Notes under the pieces: generated by a model | The model's database searches: none | Told to the model about the DNA's origin: nothing | What the model saw: the letters and a program-made list of their open reading frames with translations, nothing else | Translations under genes and position numbers: made by a program | Assembly: GCA_947631585.1 (NCBI GenBank) | Contig: CANRLY010000019.1 | Span: 1-15,352 of the forward strand | Direction: 5' to 3' | DNA length: 15,352 bases | DNA from: an uncultured Clostridia bacterium | Lineage (GTDB): Bacteria > Bacillota > Clostridia > Oscillospirales > Ruminococcaceae | Shown: positions 1 through 6,707 of the stretch, in pieces | Layout of the letters: each line of letters starts with the position of its first letter | Numbering within the stretch: the stretch's first letter is position 1

Positions 1-1316
1 CGATATCGCAGTTTCAGGCGCTTTGCACCGCACTTGCCGCCACCATCGGCACAGGAAATATAGCCGGAGTCGCCGCAGCTATTGTTATCGGCGGACCGGG
101 CGCAGTGTTCTGGATGTGGGTAGCCGCTTTCTTCGGAATGATGACAAACTATTCAGAAAATGTGCTTGGTATCTACTTCCGCCGCCGCAACAAAAAAGGC
201 GAATGGTCAGGCGGAGCGATGTATTACCTTACAGACGGACTTGGCAGCAAAAAGGGGCTCAAAAAGATAAGCGTTTTTCTTGCCGGGCTGTTTTCGGTGT
301 TCGTGATACTGGCGTCGTTCGGTATCGGCAACATGGCGCAGATAAACAAGATAACCCTTAATCTGGAGTCGGCGGTATTTCCCAATGTTGACCTTGGAAA
401 GGTCGGCGGCATACCTGTTATCAATATAGTAATAGGCGTTGCGCTGATGATACTGGCAGGACTTATCATAATCGGCGGTCTCCAGCGTATAGCTTCCTTT
501 GCAGAGACCATCGTGCCTTTCATGGCGCTTACTTACATTGTCGGCTCGCTGATAGTTTTCTTTTATCATATCAGTTCGCTGGGAAGCATCTTCCTTTCCA
601 TCTTTAAATTTGCGTTCGGAATAAAGGCTGCCGCCGGCGGAGCTGCCGGAGTGGTGATAAGCAAAGTAGTGACTCAGGGATTCAAACGAGGGGTATTCTC
701 CAACGAAGCCGGTCTTGGCTCGTCGGTAATGGTACACTCCTCCTCAAACGTTAAAGAGCCTGTGACCCAGGGACTGTGGGGTATATTTGAAGTGTTCTTC
801 GACACGATAGTAGTCTGCACCATCACTGCGATAGTTGTGCTTTCCTCCGGATATATCGACCTGGAAACAGGGCTTCCCATAAACGACAGCGTAAACGACG
901 CCACGCTGGTATCAAAGGCTTTCGGCAACGTGTTCGGGCACGCCGGAGAAATTTTCATAGCTCTGGCAATGCTGATGTTCGCTTTCACCACGGTGCTTGG
1001 CTGGTCTCACTACGGTACAAAGGCGGTGGAATACCTTTTCGGCGAAAAGGCAGTCGGTATTTACAAGGTGATATTTGTAGCAATGATAATCTCAGGCGCA
1101 GTGATGACCTCTTCTCTGGCGTGGGATATTTCAGACACTTTCAACGGTCTTATGATGATACCGAACCTTATAGGCGTGCTGTCCATGGCGCCGCTGGTGG
1201 GCAAGATCACGAAGAATTATATTTCCCGCAGGCTGAAAGGCAGCAAGGAAAAGCCTTTGCTCTCTTATGACGAACAACTCCAGAAAGAAGCTGAAGAAGT
1301 CCTGAAGAACAGCTGA
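1..1316 (+). CDS. Sodium:alanine symporter family (AGCS) protein, 5' end cut off by window
   Basis: This is a multi-pass inner-membrane symporter predicted to import alanine, glycine or a related small amino acid with Na+. The frame is open from base 3, so the gene starts before the window; an ATG at 105 is internal, because the codons ahead of it encode the family signature FQALCTALAATIGTGNIAGV. The visible part is 437 residues; family members are usually about 450-490, so roughly 20-50 N-terminal residues are missing. Further family-like stretches are SNEAGLGSS, near the middle, and many hydrophobic segments. The tail after the last membrane span is charged (KEKPLLSYDEQLQKEAEEV). The stop is TGA at 1314-1316. 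No convincing terminator follows: a weak hairpin around 1312-1327 has no T-run. The exact substrate cannot be read from sequence. Confidence 0.93.
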   Translation, partial: ISQFQALCTALAATIGTGNIAGVAAAIVIGGPGAVFWMWVAAFFGMMTNYSENVLGIYFRRRNKKGEWSGGAMYYLTDGLGSKKGLKKISVFLAGLFSVFVILASFGIGNMAQINKITLNLESAVFPNVDLGKVGGIPVINIVIGVALMILAGLIIIGGLQRIASFAETIVPFMALTYIVGSLIVFFYHISSLGSIFLSIFKFAFGIKAAAGGAAGVVISKVVTQGFKRGVFSNEAGLGSSVMVHSSSNVKEPVTQGLWGIFEVFFDTIVVCTITAIVVLSSGYIDLETGLPINDSVNDATLVSKAFGNVFGHAGEIFIALAMLMFAFTTVLGWSHYGTKAVEYLFGEKAVGIYKVIFVAMIISGAVMTSSLAWDISDTFNGLMMIPNLIGVLSMAPLVGKITKNYISRRLKGSKEKPLLSYDEQLQKEAEEVLKNS

Positions 1317-1371
1317 AACGCCTTTCGGTCTTATGGTTGGAACGGATAGAAAAATTTTTTTCAAAAAAGTG

Positions 1372-1400
1372 TTGACAAATGAGTTTTGTGGTGTTATAAT
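1372..1400 (+). promoter_or_regulatory. Consensus sigma-A promoter of cysK
   Basis: The -35 is TTGACA at 1372-1377 and the -10 is TATAAT at 1395-1400, separated by exactly 17 bp. The -10 is preceded by TGT, an extended -10 element. Transcription would begin near 1406-1408, leaving a leader of about 130 nt before cysK. This is a perfect match to the vegetative consensus, so the unregulated promoter should be strong and repression or leader control is expected. Confidence 0.9.
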
Positions 1401-1429
1401 AAAGTCTATAAAACAAATGGGTTTTATAG
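1375..1429 (+). repeat. Tandem operator-like repeats overlapping the cysK promoter
   Basis: Two similar units, ACAAATGAGTTTTGTGG at 1375-1391 and ACAAATGGGTTTTATAGG at 1413-1430, lie 38 bp apart. Each holds a dyad: ACAAA/TTTGT (1375-1379, 1385-1389) in the first, and CTATAAAAC/GTTTTATAG (1406-1414, 1421-1429, spacer AAATGG) in the second. The first covers the -35 and spacer and the second starts at about +1. This is the geometry of a repressor site. Rrf2-family regulators such as CymR control cysteine genes in Bacillus, so that family is a reasonable guess, but no regulator is encoded here and the motif was not matched to one. Confidence 0.5.
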
Positions 1430-1448
1430 GTTTTGTGAGGTGTTCAAT

Positions 1449-1478
1449 ATGAAAATATGCTGCAAGATGCGATGTTGA
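1449..1478 (+). CDS. Cysteine-rich leader peptide (MKICCKMRC) upstream of cysK
   Basis: A nine-codon ORF, ATG to TGA, encodes MKICCKMRC. Three of nine codons are Cys (TGC TGC, then TGT as the last codon). It has its own strong ribosome binding site, GAGGTG at 1437-1442, six bases before the ATG, and lies wholly within the predicted cysK leader, starting about 43 nt after the predicted transcription start. Cys is one of the rarest residues, so this composition directly upstream of cysteine synthase is unlikely to be chance. By analogy with amino-acid leader peptides, and with polycysteine leaders described in mycobacteria, it may let ribosome stalling at Cys codons control cysK. No terminator with a T-run is visible between 1479 and 1520, so control of translation initiation is more likely than classical attenuation. 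Expression is inferred. Confidence 0.7.
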   Translation: MKICCKMRC

Positions 1479-1480
1479 CC

Positions 1481-1500
1481 TTGATTTTTTGAAAGATCAG
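1481..1500 (+). promoter_or_regulatory. Weak hairpin in cysK leader after the leader ORF
   Basis: Just after the leader-peptide stop, 1481-1488 can pair with 1493-1500 (eight pairs, mostly A-U, two G-U, four-base loop). An alternative pairing joins AAAATAT (1452-1458, inside the leader ORF) to ATATTTT (1528-1534, between the cysK ribosome binding site and ATG). A ribosome stalled on the Cys codons would cover the first partner. Both helices are AU-rich and the switch is only a model. Confidence 0.3.
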
Positions 1501-1534
1501 ACTCAATCAATTAAACTGTCAGGAGTGATATTTT

Positions 1535-2464
1535 ATGAAGATCTATGAAAAGATCACAGAGCTTATCGGGGGAACTCCCCTGCTGAAGCTGAGCAACTAC
1601 ATTGAGGAAAACCAACTGGAAGCGGACATTTTAGCCAAGCTGGAATACCTTAATCCGGCTGGAAGCGTAAAGGACAGGATAGCCAAGGCAATGCTGGACG
1701 ACGCTGAGGCTAAAGGACTTCTCAAGCCGGGCGCTGTCATTATCGAGCCTACCAGCGGCAACACCGGTATAGGTCTGGCGGCGGTTGCGGCTTCCAGAGG
1801 CTACAAAATGATCCTTACCATGCCGGAGACCATGAGCGTTGAGCGCAGGAATCTGTTGAAAGCTTATGGCGCTCAGATAGTGCTTACCGAGGGTTCAAAG
1901 GGCATGAAAGGCGCAATTGAAAAGGCGGAGCAGATCGCCGCTGAAACGCCCGGAAGCTTTATCCCCGGTCAGTTCACCAATCCGGCGAACCCTGCCGTAC
2001 ATCTGGCGACCACAGGCCCTGAGATCTGGGAGGACACCGATGGAAAAGTGGATATCTTCGTTGCCGGAGTAGGCACAGGCGGAACGCTCAGCGGAGTGGG
2101 CAAGTACCTCAAGAGCAAAAACCCCGACGTCAAGGTGGTGGCGGTAGAGCCGGAAAGCTCTCCGGTACTTTCCAAAGGCGTGTCAGGTCCGCACAAGATA
2201 CAGGGCATAGGCGCAGGATTCGTTCCCGATACGCTTGATACCGATATTTACGATGAGATAATCACCGTAGACCACGAGGACGCATTTGCAGTGGGAAGAG
2301 CCCTTGCCAAGAAAGAGGGACTTCTGGTAGGTATCTCATCAGGGGCGGCGGTCTGGGCTGCAACTCAGCTTGCCAAGAGACCTGAGAACAAGGGCAAGGT
2401 TATAGTTGCCCTGCTGCCGGACACAGGCGACAGATATCTTTCTACCCCCATGTTTTCGGAATAA
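1535..2464 (+). CDS. cysK: Cysteine synthase A (O-acetylserine sulfhydrylase)
   Basis: CysK is a cytoplasmic PLP enzyme that makes L-cysteine from O-acetylserine and sulfide. The 309-residue length is normal. The PLP lysine is K46 in the motif LNPAGSVKDR, the substrate-binding loop is PTSGNTG at 72-78, the phosphate-binding glycine loop is GTGGTLSGVG near residue 180, and GISSGAA lies near the C terminus. The family match is strong, and features of cystathionine beta-synthase (CBS domains, heme site) are absent. The ATG at 1535 is supported by AGGAG at 1521-1525. The gene stands alone behind a consensus promoter, operator-like repeats and a Cys-rich leader ORF, which together imply control by cysteine supply. 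No serine acetyltransferase gene is adjacent. Confidence 0.96.
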   Translation: MKIYEKITELIGGTPLLKLSNYIEENQLEADILAKLEYLNPAGSVKDRIAKAMLDDAEAKGLLKPGAVIIEPTSGNTGIGLAAVAASRGYKMILTMPETMSVERRNLLKAYGAQIVLTEGSKGMKGAIEKAEQIAAETPGSFIPGQFTNPANPAVHLATTGPEIWEDTDGKVDIFVAGVGTGGTLSGVGKYLKSKNPDVKVVAVEPESSPVLSKGVSGPHKIQGIGAGFVPDTLDTDIYDEIITVDHEDAFAVGRALAKKEGLLVGISSGAAVWAATQLAKRPENKGKVIVALLPDTGDRYLSTPMFSE

Positions 2465-2474
2465 TTCACAACAC

Positions 2475-2514
2475 AAAAGCCTTTCCGCTTTATGAAAAAC
2501 GGGAAGGCTTTTTT
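2475..2514. terminator. Bidirectional rho-independent terminator between cysK and pdaA
   Basis: AAAAGCCTTTCCG (2475-2487) pairs with CGGGAAGGCTTTT (2500-2512), 13 pairs with one G-U and a 12-base loop. The plus strand ends in T6 (2509-2514), giving a strong terminator for cysK. On the minus strand the hairpin lies directly after the pdaA stop and ends in four Ts, so it probably serves both convergent genes. Confidence 0.9.
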
Positions 2515-2515
2515 A

Positions 2516-3391
2516 TCAGCAGTCAGTTGTGAAAGTATACCCCTCAGAGATGAGCTTGTCTATGACCGCCGGCAGCACCTCGCAGTTTGTTCTTGAAACT
2601 GAGTGGAGCAGATATATCGCCCCCGGGTGAGCTGCGGTGACCAGTTTTGAGTAAGCAGTTTCGTAGTCCGGCTGAGAGTTTACGTCCCAGTCGGCGTATG
2701 CGTAGCTCCACAGTACGGTCCTGTAGCCGGTCTTTCTGGTCTGTTCAAGAGAAAACTCCGAAAATTCGCCCATAGGCGGTCTGAAAAGTTTCATTTCGTA
2801 CCCGAAGTTATCCTTGATATAGTTGTGGAGCGTTTCTATCTCCGTCCGGCACTGCTCCTCTGAAAGTTCCGGCATCGAGAAGTGGCTTTTTGAATGGTTG
2901 CCCACAATATGCCCCTCATCTATCATACGCTGCACAAGCTCAGGGTTTTTCTCTGCGTAATCCTGAAGCACAAAGAAAACGGCTTTTACTTTCTTTTCTT
3001 TGAGCGTATCGAGAATAGCGGCAGTGTAGCCGTTTTCGTAGCCCTGATCGAAAGTCAGGCAGATCGTCTTTGAGTCGCTGCCGTCATTGATGGCTGTAGC
3101 GTTATACTTGCCGTATGCGTTATTGAAATCCAGCGCACCAAGCGGTCTGTTAAGGTCGTCCATCTGCACCCCCTGACCGTACCCATGCTTTGCCCTGTCA
3201 AGCTGAGTTGCAGAGAGCTTTTCGGGAAGCGGCTCAACGCTTATAGGTTCGACTTCGCTGCCTTTTCTTACCACTTCCGAATAGACCGACGACCCGGACT
3301 TATCCTTTCCGCCTGCGCCCAATTCCCTGCTGGAACAACCTCCCAGCAGGCAAGCCGCCGCTGTAACGGCTGCGATCTTTCTGATATCCAA
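2516..3391 (-). CDS. pdaA: PdaA-type polysaccharide deacetylase, predicted lipoprotein
   Basis: This is a predicted peptidoglycan de-N-acetylase of the NodB/CE4 fold, closest in motif to PdaA, which helps form muramic delta-lactam in spore cortex. The N terminus has a signal peptide with lipobox LGGC, Cys at residue 19, implying membrane anchoring. The NodB domain starts near residue 108: TFDQGYENGYT (113-123), metal-binding GNHSKSH (H166, H170), RPPMGEFS (204-211), and HPGAIYLLHSVSR (255-267), all PdaA hallmarks. Most CE4 enzymes have TFDDG; PdaA proteins characteristically have TFDNG, and here the second residue is Gln. The start is TTG at 3391, chosen because AAAGGGGG lies about seven bases upstream and the lipoprotein signal begins there. 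It is 291 residues. Spore function is inferred from the family; the gene is monocistronic and faces cysK. Confidence 0.92.
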   Translation of the reverse strand: MDIRKIAAVTAAACLLGGCSSRELGAGGKDKSGSSVYSEVVRKGSEVEPISVEPLPEKLSATQLDRAKHGYGQGVQMDDLNRPLGALDFNNAYGKYNATAINDGSDSKTICLTFDQGYENGYTAAILDTLKEKKVKAVFFVLQDYAEKNPELVQRMIDEGHIVGNHSKSHFSMPELSEEQCRTEIETLHNYIKDNFGYEMKLFRPPMGEFSEFSLEQTRKTGYRTVLWSYAYADWDVNSQPDYETAYSKLVTAAHPGAIYLLHSVSRTNCEVLPAVIDKLISEGYTFTTDC

Positions 3392-3482
3392 ACTGATTCC
3401 CCCTTTCAGAAATATTATTCCTGAAACGGCTGCCGATAAACATTTTTACAATAGGAATATCAAGGAATCTCACCAAAAACAA

Positions 3483-3525
3483 AAACGGTACTGCGCCGAA
3501 CCAACAGTTCTGCGCCGCACCGTTT
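3483..3525 (-). terminator. Terminator of the pfkA-folT-proC-spoIIM-yesL unit
   Basis: A long imperfect inverted repeat pairs AAACGGT (3483-3489) with ACCGTTT (3519-3525), with further GCGC and GAAC/GTTC pairing inside and a short loop. On the minus strand it is followed by TTTTTGTTTTTGG. It begins 13 bases after the stop of the YesL-like gene and so closes that transcription unit ahead of pdaA. Confidence 0.8.
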
Positions 3526-3538
3526 AATAATATTCTTC

Positions 3539-4354
3539 TCAGCTTATGATCTTGCCTTTTCCTTTTTTCTTGACCTGTATAGGTTTTTCCTCGCCGCCCT
3601 TATCCTCAAACAGCGCCTTGCTCTCGTCCGCCTTTTTAAAGTCAAATTCCGGACTTTCAAGACCCTGCTGCTGATAATAAGGCTGTATTACATACTTTCT
3701 TATTACCGGGAAGCAGTTGAACGCCACTACCAGCCCAAATAACGAAAACGGCAGGAACGGCATTACAAACGATGAGTACGGCAGGAACAGGAACAGCAGA
3801 GCTACTTCGATAAACAAAACGAGCAGCGTCAGCAGAGAACTTTTCAGTCCTATGCAGACAAGGAAAAATGCGTTTTTAACGATTTTGGGAAGCGTAAGAT
3901 TTGTGGAAACTATCATGAGATAAATGTAGAAGTGCATCATGAGAAAGACCAGCGCAAAGCTCATACAAAGTATGAACGGCACAAAGAACACCGAGTTTTC
4001 CTTAGCCATGCTGTTATACATCGGCAGGGCGACGAATATCGCCACCACGAACAATATGTCTATAAGTCCCATGACGAACGACTGTTTAAAGCAGGACTTA
4101 AAGGTTTTCCAGAACTCGCTGCACATAAACGTAGGCCGTGCCTGGGTATAATTTCTGGCGATCTTGAGCATTGCCGCCGTTGCAGGACCGAAAGTCACTA
4201 TAGGCAGGCAGAAAAGCAGATAGAGCAGATTAAGCTCCACTAACTTCCAGAATTTGCCGAAGTATATCTCTATAAATTTAAAGATACCCTTCTTTTCCAT
4301 TTCACTTTTTGGAATACCGGGACCTGAATTTTCATATCCGCCGAACAAGCCCAT
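3539..4354 (-). CDS. YesL-like (DUF624) integral membrane protein
   Basis: This 271-residue protein resembles the DUF624/YesL family, whose biochemical role is not established. After a charged N terminus, residues 37-60 form the first span and carry the family-typical stretch LLYLLFCLPIVTFGPATAAM. Further spans lie at about 92-113, 122-150, 162-186 and 186-212. The cytoplasmic tail is strongly charged and ends in a Lys/Gly-rich segment (VKKKGKGKIIS). The ATG at 4354 follows AGGAGTG by ten bases. Only 25 bases separate it from the SpoIIM-like gene, so the two are co-transcribed. YesL homologues often sit near sugar-transport genes, but no such genes are seen here. Confidence 0.82.
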   Translation of the reverse strand: MGLFGGYENSGPGIPKSEMEKKGIFKFIEIYFGKFWKLVELNLLYLLFCLPIVTFGPATAAMLKIARNYTQARPTFMCSEFWKTFKSCFKQSFVMGLIDILFVVAIFVALPMYNSMAKENSVFFVPFILCMSFALVFLMMHFYIYLMIVSTNLTLPKIVKNAFFLVCIGLKSSLLTLLVLFIEVALLFLFLPYSSFVMPFLPFSLFGLVVAFNCFPVIRKYVIQPYYQQQGLESPEFDFKKADESKALFEDKGGEEKPIQVKKKGKGKIIS

Positions 4355-4379
4355 TTGTTTTTAACACTCCTATCAAGAA

Positions 4380-4985
4380 CTAACTTATCCTTGCCGCAGC
4401 AACGGCGCAAAGTCCGTCCACTGCCGCTCCCACCGCCGCAACTGCTTCAAGCACCAGAAACTTCACACAATACAGTCTGGCATGGTCACGCAGACCCAAA
4501 AAATTCTTTTCGGTAAACACCGCCGACGCCAGAGTTACCGACATACGAAGGGATTCTCTGACTGCCGTTGCCAGTGCGTACACTGTAAAGAACGCCGGCA
4601 GCAGCACCGATGCCGCCGCCACGCCGATGCCTTTTGCGCCCAGTTCGCCGTAGACCGAAGCGATACCTATGCCCAGTCCTGCTCCCCTGAACACAGGCAG
4701 CAGCAATATCAGCGGCTGCGACAAAGCGCAGAACCCAAGGAAAAACGGTATCATCATGAATATCGTGGAGCTTATAAGGCTTGCCCCCATGACCTGAACG
4801 AAAGTCATGGACAAACGTCCGCTCACCAGATATCCGCTGACGAATTCCAGCTCCTGAGCGTTTTCCGCCGGAAGCGCAAAGTAGCCTATTGCTCCCAAAG
4901 ACGCCCCTGCAAGTATCAGCGCAGTTGCCAATATAAGGAAATTTCTGTTATTTTGCAGCAAGTTATCTATCGAACCATTACGCAT
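4380..4985 (-). CDS. SpoIIM-like integral membrane protein
   Basis: A 201-residue, highly hydrophobic protein with about five membrane spans. Its length and layout resemble the SpoIIM family: a first span at 16-38, a loop, then FFLGFCALSQPLILLLPVFR followed by GAGLGIGI (101-108), a proline-containing span near 125-140 and a hydrophobic C terminus. In Bacillus, SpoIIM works with SpoIID and SpoIIP in septal peptidoglycan remodelling during engulfment. The assignment rests on overall pattern rather than a signature motif, so a generic SpoIIM-superfamily membrane protein is an equal possibility. The ATG at 4985 is preceded by AGGTGG at eight bases. It lies 64 bases after proC with a small inverted repeat (TACCAA/TTGGTA, 5004-5021) between them, but no clear terminator, so read-through from proC is likely. 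Confidence 0.55.
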   Translation of the reverse strand: MRNGSIDNLLQNNRNFLILATALILAGASLGAIGYFALPAENAQELEFVSGYLVSGRLSMTFVQVMGASLISSTIFMMIPFFLGFCALSQPLILLLPVFRGAGLGIGIASVYGELGAKGIGVAAASVLLPAFFTVYALATAVRESLRMSVTLASAVFTEKNFLGLRDHARLYCVKFLVLEAVAAVGAAVDGLCAVAAARIS

Positions 4986-5049
4986 ATATTATACCACCTG
5001 AAATACCAATTTTCTTTGGTAAAATATATGCTTGTCTCAGAAAAATATT

Positions 5050-5847
5050 CTATTTTGAAAGCTCATAAGCTCTTTTAGTGCAAGCCTGACAGCACCGTTT
5101 CACTGTTTCTTCCAGACCGCCCTCTCTGAGCTTTTCAAGACCAGCTATAGTAGTTCCGCCCTTTGAGGACACCATCTCTATAAGCTGAGGGATAGTCTTT
5201 CCGCTGTCAGTTATCATTTTTGCAGAACCTATAAGCGACTGGGCAAACAATTCCTTTGCGACTTCCCCGTCTATGCCTACGCTTTCGGCATAATTTGTAA
5301 ACGCCTGTGCGAACAGATATATAAACGCCGGACTGCTTCCGTTTACGGCTATAACCTCACGCATTTTGTTTTCGGGAACGACTGCGACTTTTCCACAGGA
5401 AGCAAAGATATTCTTCACAAATTCAAAATCATCGTCCGGAACGTCTGCGCATTTTGCAAGAGCCGAAGCTCCCTCCCCCAGAAGCAGCGGAGTATTGGGC
5501 ATTACGGGTATGACCTTTACATCAGGTATGGTCTTTGACTTTATATATTCCGCCGAAATGCCGGCGCAAATGGAAATTATCACCTTTTTATCCGTTAAGG
5601 CAGGAGCAATATCTTCAAGAACGCCTTCAAGCTGCTGAGGCTTTACGGCAAGAAAGATGTGACCGCACTTTCCGGTCAGTTCAGCTGCCGAACCGCAGGA
5701 TCCCACTCCAAGCGGAACGAGCCTTTCAAGCATTTCGGTTTTTGTATCATAGGCAAAAAGTTTCACATTGGGGTCATGTGTGCCGCAAATGCCCTTTATT
5801 ATAGCGTAACCCATATTTCCTGCGCCGATAAAACCCACATTCACCAT
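5050..5847 (-). CDS. proC: Pyrroline-5-carboxylate reductase
   Basis: ProC reduces 1-pyrroline-5-carboxylate to L-proline with NAD(P)H, the last step of proline synthesis, in the cytoplasm. The 265-residue protein opens with the Rossmann motif GFIGAGNMG (5-13), followed by VMPNTP (115-120), GSSPAF (170-175, usually GSGPAY) and SKGGTT (228-233, usually SPGGTT), all at the expected places. The frame is open upstream to 5958, but that would overlap folT; the ATG at 5847 has AAGGGAAG seven bases upstream and starts right at the dinucleotide fold, so it is chosen. Spacing to folT is 19 bases, so expression depends on the folT transcript and its THF riboswitch unless an internal promoter exists. 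Confidence 0.95.
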   Translation of the reverse strand: MVNVGFIGAGNMGYAIIKGICGTHDPNVKLFAYDTKTEMLERLVPLGVGSCGSAAELTGKCGHIFLAVKPQQLEGVLEDIAPALTDKKVIISICAGISAEYIKSKTIPDVKVIPVMPNTPLLLGEGASALAKCADVPDDDFEFVKNIFASCGKVAVVPENKMREVIAVNGSSPAFIYLFAQAFTNYAESVGIDGEVAKELFAQSLIGSAKMITDSGKTIPQLIEMVSSKGGTTIAGLEKLREGGLEETVKRCCQACTKRAYELSK

Positions 5848-5866
5848 AAAGGTACTTCCCTTCCGT

Positions 5867-6493
5867 TCAGGCTTTAGTAACAGCTTTTCTGCTGAAAGTC
5901 CTGTTATACGCTGCCAGAGCCGCCGCAAGGAACACAAACAGCAGCGGCAGGTCCGCAAACAATTCTATAACATTTTTAGCCACTCTTGCCATCACAGCAG
6001 CGGAGTAAGATTCCGCCGTAATAAAGCCGTAATGGAGGTTTGCCTTGGTATTCAGAAAAATATTTATTACCACCACGTCAAGCAGTCTTGCCAGCGAAGC
6101 CCTCAGATAAAGGGTGATATCACGGCTTTTCTGAGTTCTGTTATTGACGACACAGATACTGTGCGAATCCATTTTCCTATAAAGGGTCACGCCGTAGATA
6201 AATCCCTGAAGCGCACCCAGCAGGACGTACACCGGAAAGAATCCGCCGTCAGGGTGTACAAGGACTCCCACTATATCGCAGGCAGCTCCTGCCGCAAAGC
6301 CCACCGCCGGTCCGAAAAGCATACCTATCACCGCAATTGCAAGAAAAGCGAAGTTTATCTTGAAAAACGGCGTACTGATGGTAAACGACTCTATCAGCAT
6401 AGAGACGGCAATAAATATTCCAGTCACCACTATAGTCCGGATATGCCCGAACTCCTTAAAAGAATCCGAAAATGCGTGAAAAAAGCTCTTCAT
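5867..6493 (-). CDS. folT: Folate-family ECF transporter S component
   Basis: FolT is the membrane substrate-binding subunit that captures folate and docks with the shared ECF energizing module (EcfA, EcfA', EcfT), whose genes are not in this window. The 208-residue protein has about six spans. The region KINFAFLAIAVIGMLFGP at 45-62, the following GAACDIVG, and HPDGGFFPVYVLLGALQGFIYG (80-101) match the S-component folate family. The ATG at 6493 is preceded by AAGGAGG at seven bases, a near-perfect site. The leader is a THF riboswitch, which independently supports folate as the substrate. It heads the folT-proC-spoIIM-yesL run. Confidence 0.9.
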   Translation of the reverse strand: MKSFFHAFSDSFKEFGHIRTIVVTGIFIAVSMLIESFTISTPFFKINFAFLAIAVIGMLFGPAVGFAAGAACDIVGVLVHPDGGFFPVYVLLGALQGFIYGVTLYRKMDSHSICVVNNRTQKSRDITLYLRASLARLLDVVVINIFLNTKANLHYGFITAESYSAAVMARVAKNVIELFADLPLLFVFLAAALAAYNRTFSRKAVTKA

Positions 6494-6576
6494 ATCAGTT
6501 CCTCCTTCAATGCTTTGATAAACGAGCCAAATGCTTAGTGCATAAAGGGGCTTTTATTATGAAAAGCTGCAATTAT
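6494..6576 (-). promoter_or_regulatory. Likely translational expression platform of the THF riboswitch
   Basis: Between the aptamer and folT no hairpin with a T-run is present, so transcription termination is unlikely. A CCCCTT segment (near 6545-6550) can pair with the folT ribosome binding site AAGGAGG with one bulged A, and a small hairpin GCTTTT/AAAAGC (6550-6567) lies beside it. This fits control by hiding the ribosome binding site, but the exact switch is a guess. Confidence 0.4.
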
Positions 6577-6686
6577 GCATTCAGCGGGATGCGGAAACCA
6601 AACCGCAAGAAAAAATTTTCCTTTCGTCCAGACAACAACTCCCCGTCTGTCCGGCACTTAACGCTTGGTTTCCTACTCTGGAATGC
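6577..6686 (-). promoter_or_regulatory. Tetrahydrofolate (THF-I) riboswitch upstream of folT
   Basis: Read on the minus strand, the conserved core matches the class: GAGTAG after P1, then GCGTTAAGTG, ACGAA, and GCATCCCG before the closing P1 strand. P1 pairs GCATTC with GAATGC at the ends (6681-6686 and 6577-6582). P2 is nine perfect pairs, GGAAACCAA with TTGGTTTCC. P3 pairs CCGGACAG with TTGTCTGG, and its loop CGGG(G) can form the expected pseudoknot with (T)CCCG. THF riboswitches of this kind control folT in many Clostridia. Binding of reduced folates would lower folT expression. The element lies only 21 bases after the pfkA stop. Confidence 0.93.
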
Positions 6687-6707
6687 TGTATTCAATTTGA
6701 TCGGCGA

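Noticed and set aside
1312..1327. Hairpin CTGAAA/TTTCGG at the end of the symporter gene, considered as a terminator.
   Set aside because: The stem is short with a G-U pair and no T-run follows; the T-rich tract near 1356 is not adjacent.
5004..5021. Inverted repeat TACCAA/TTGGTA between proC and the SpoIIM-like gene, considered as a terminator or operator.
   Set aside because: The stem is six pairs without a following T-run and no promoter is evident, so it is only mentioned.
5848..5958. Extended proC start giving 37 extra N-terminal residues.
   Set aside because: It overlaps folT, has an Arg/Cys-rich sequence unlike ProC, and the ATG at 5847 has a good ribosome binding site right before the dinucleotide fold.
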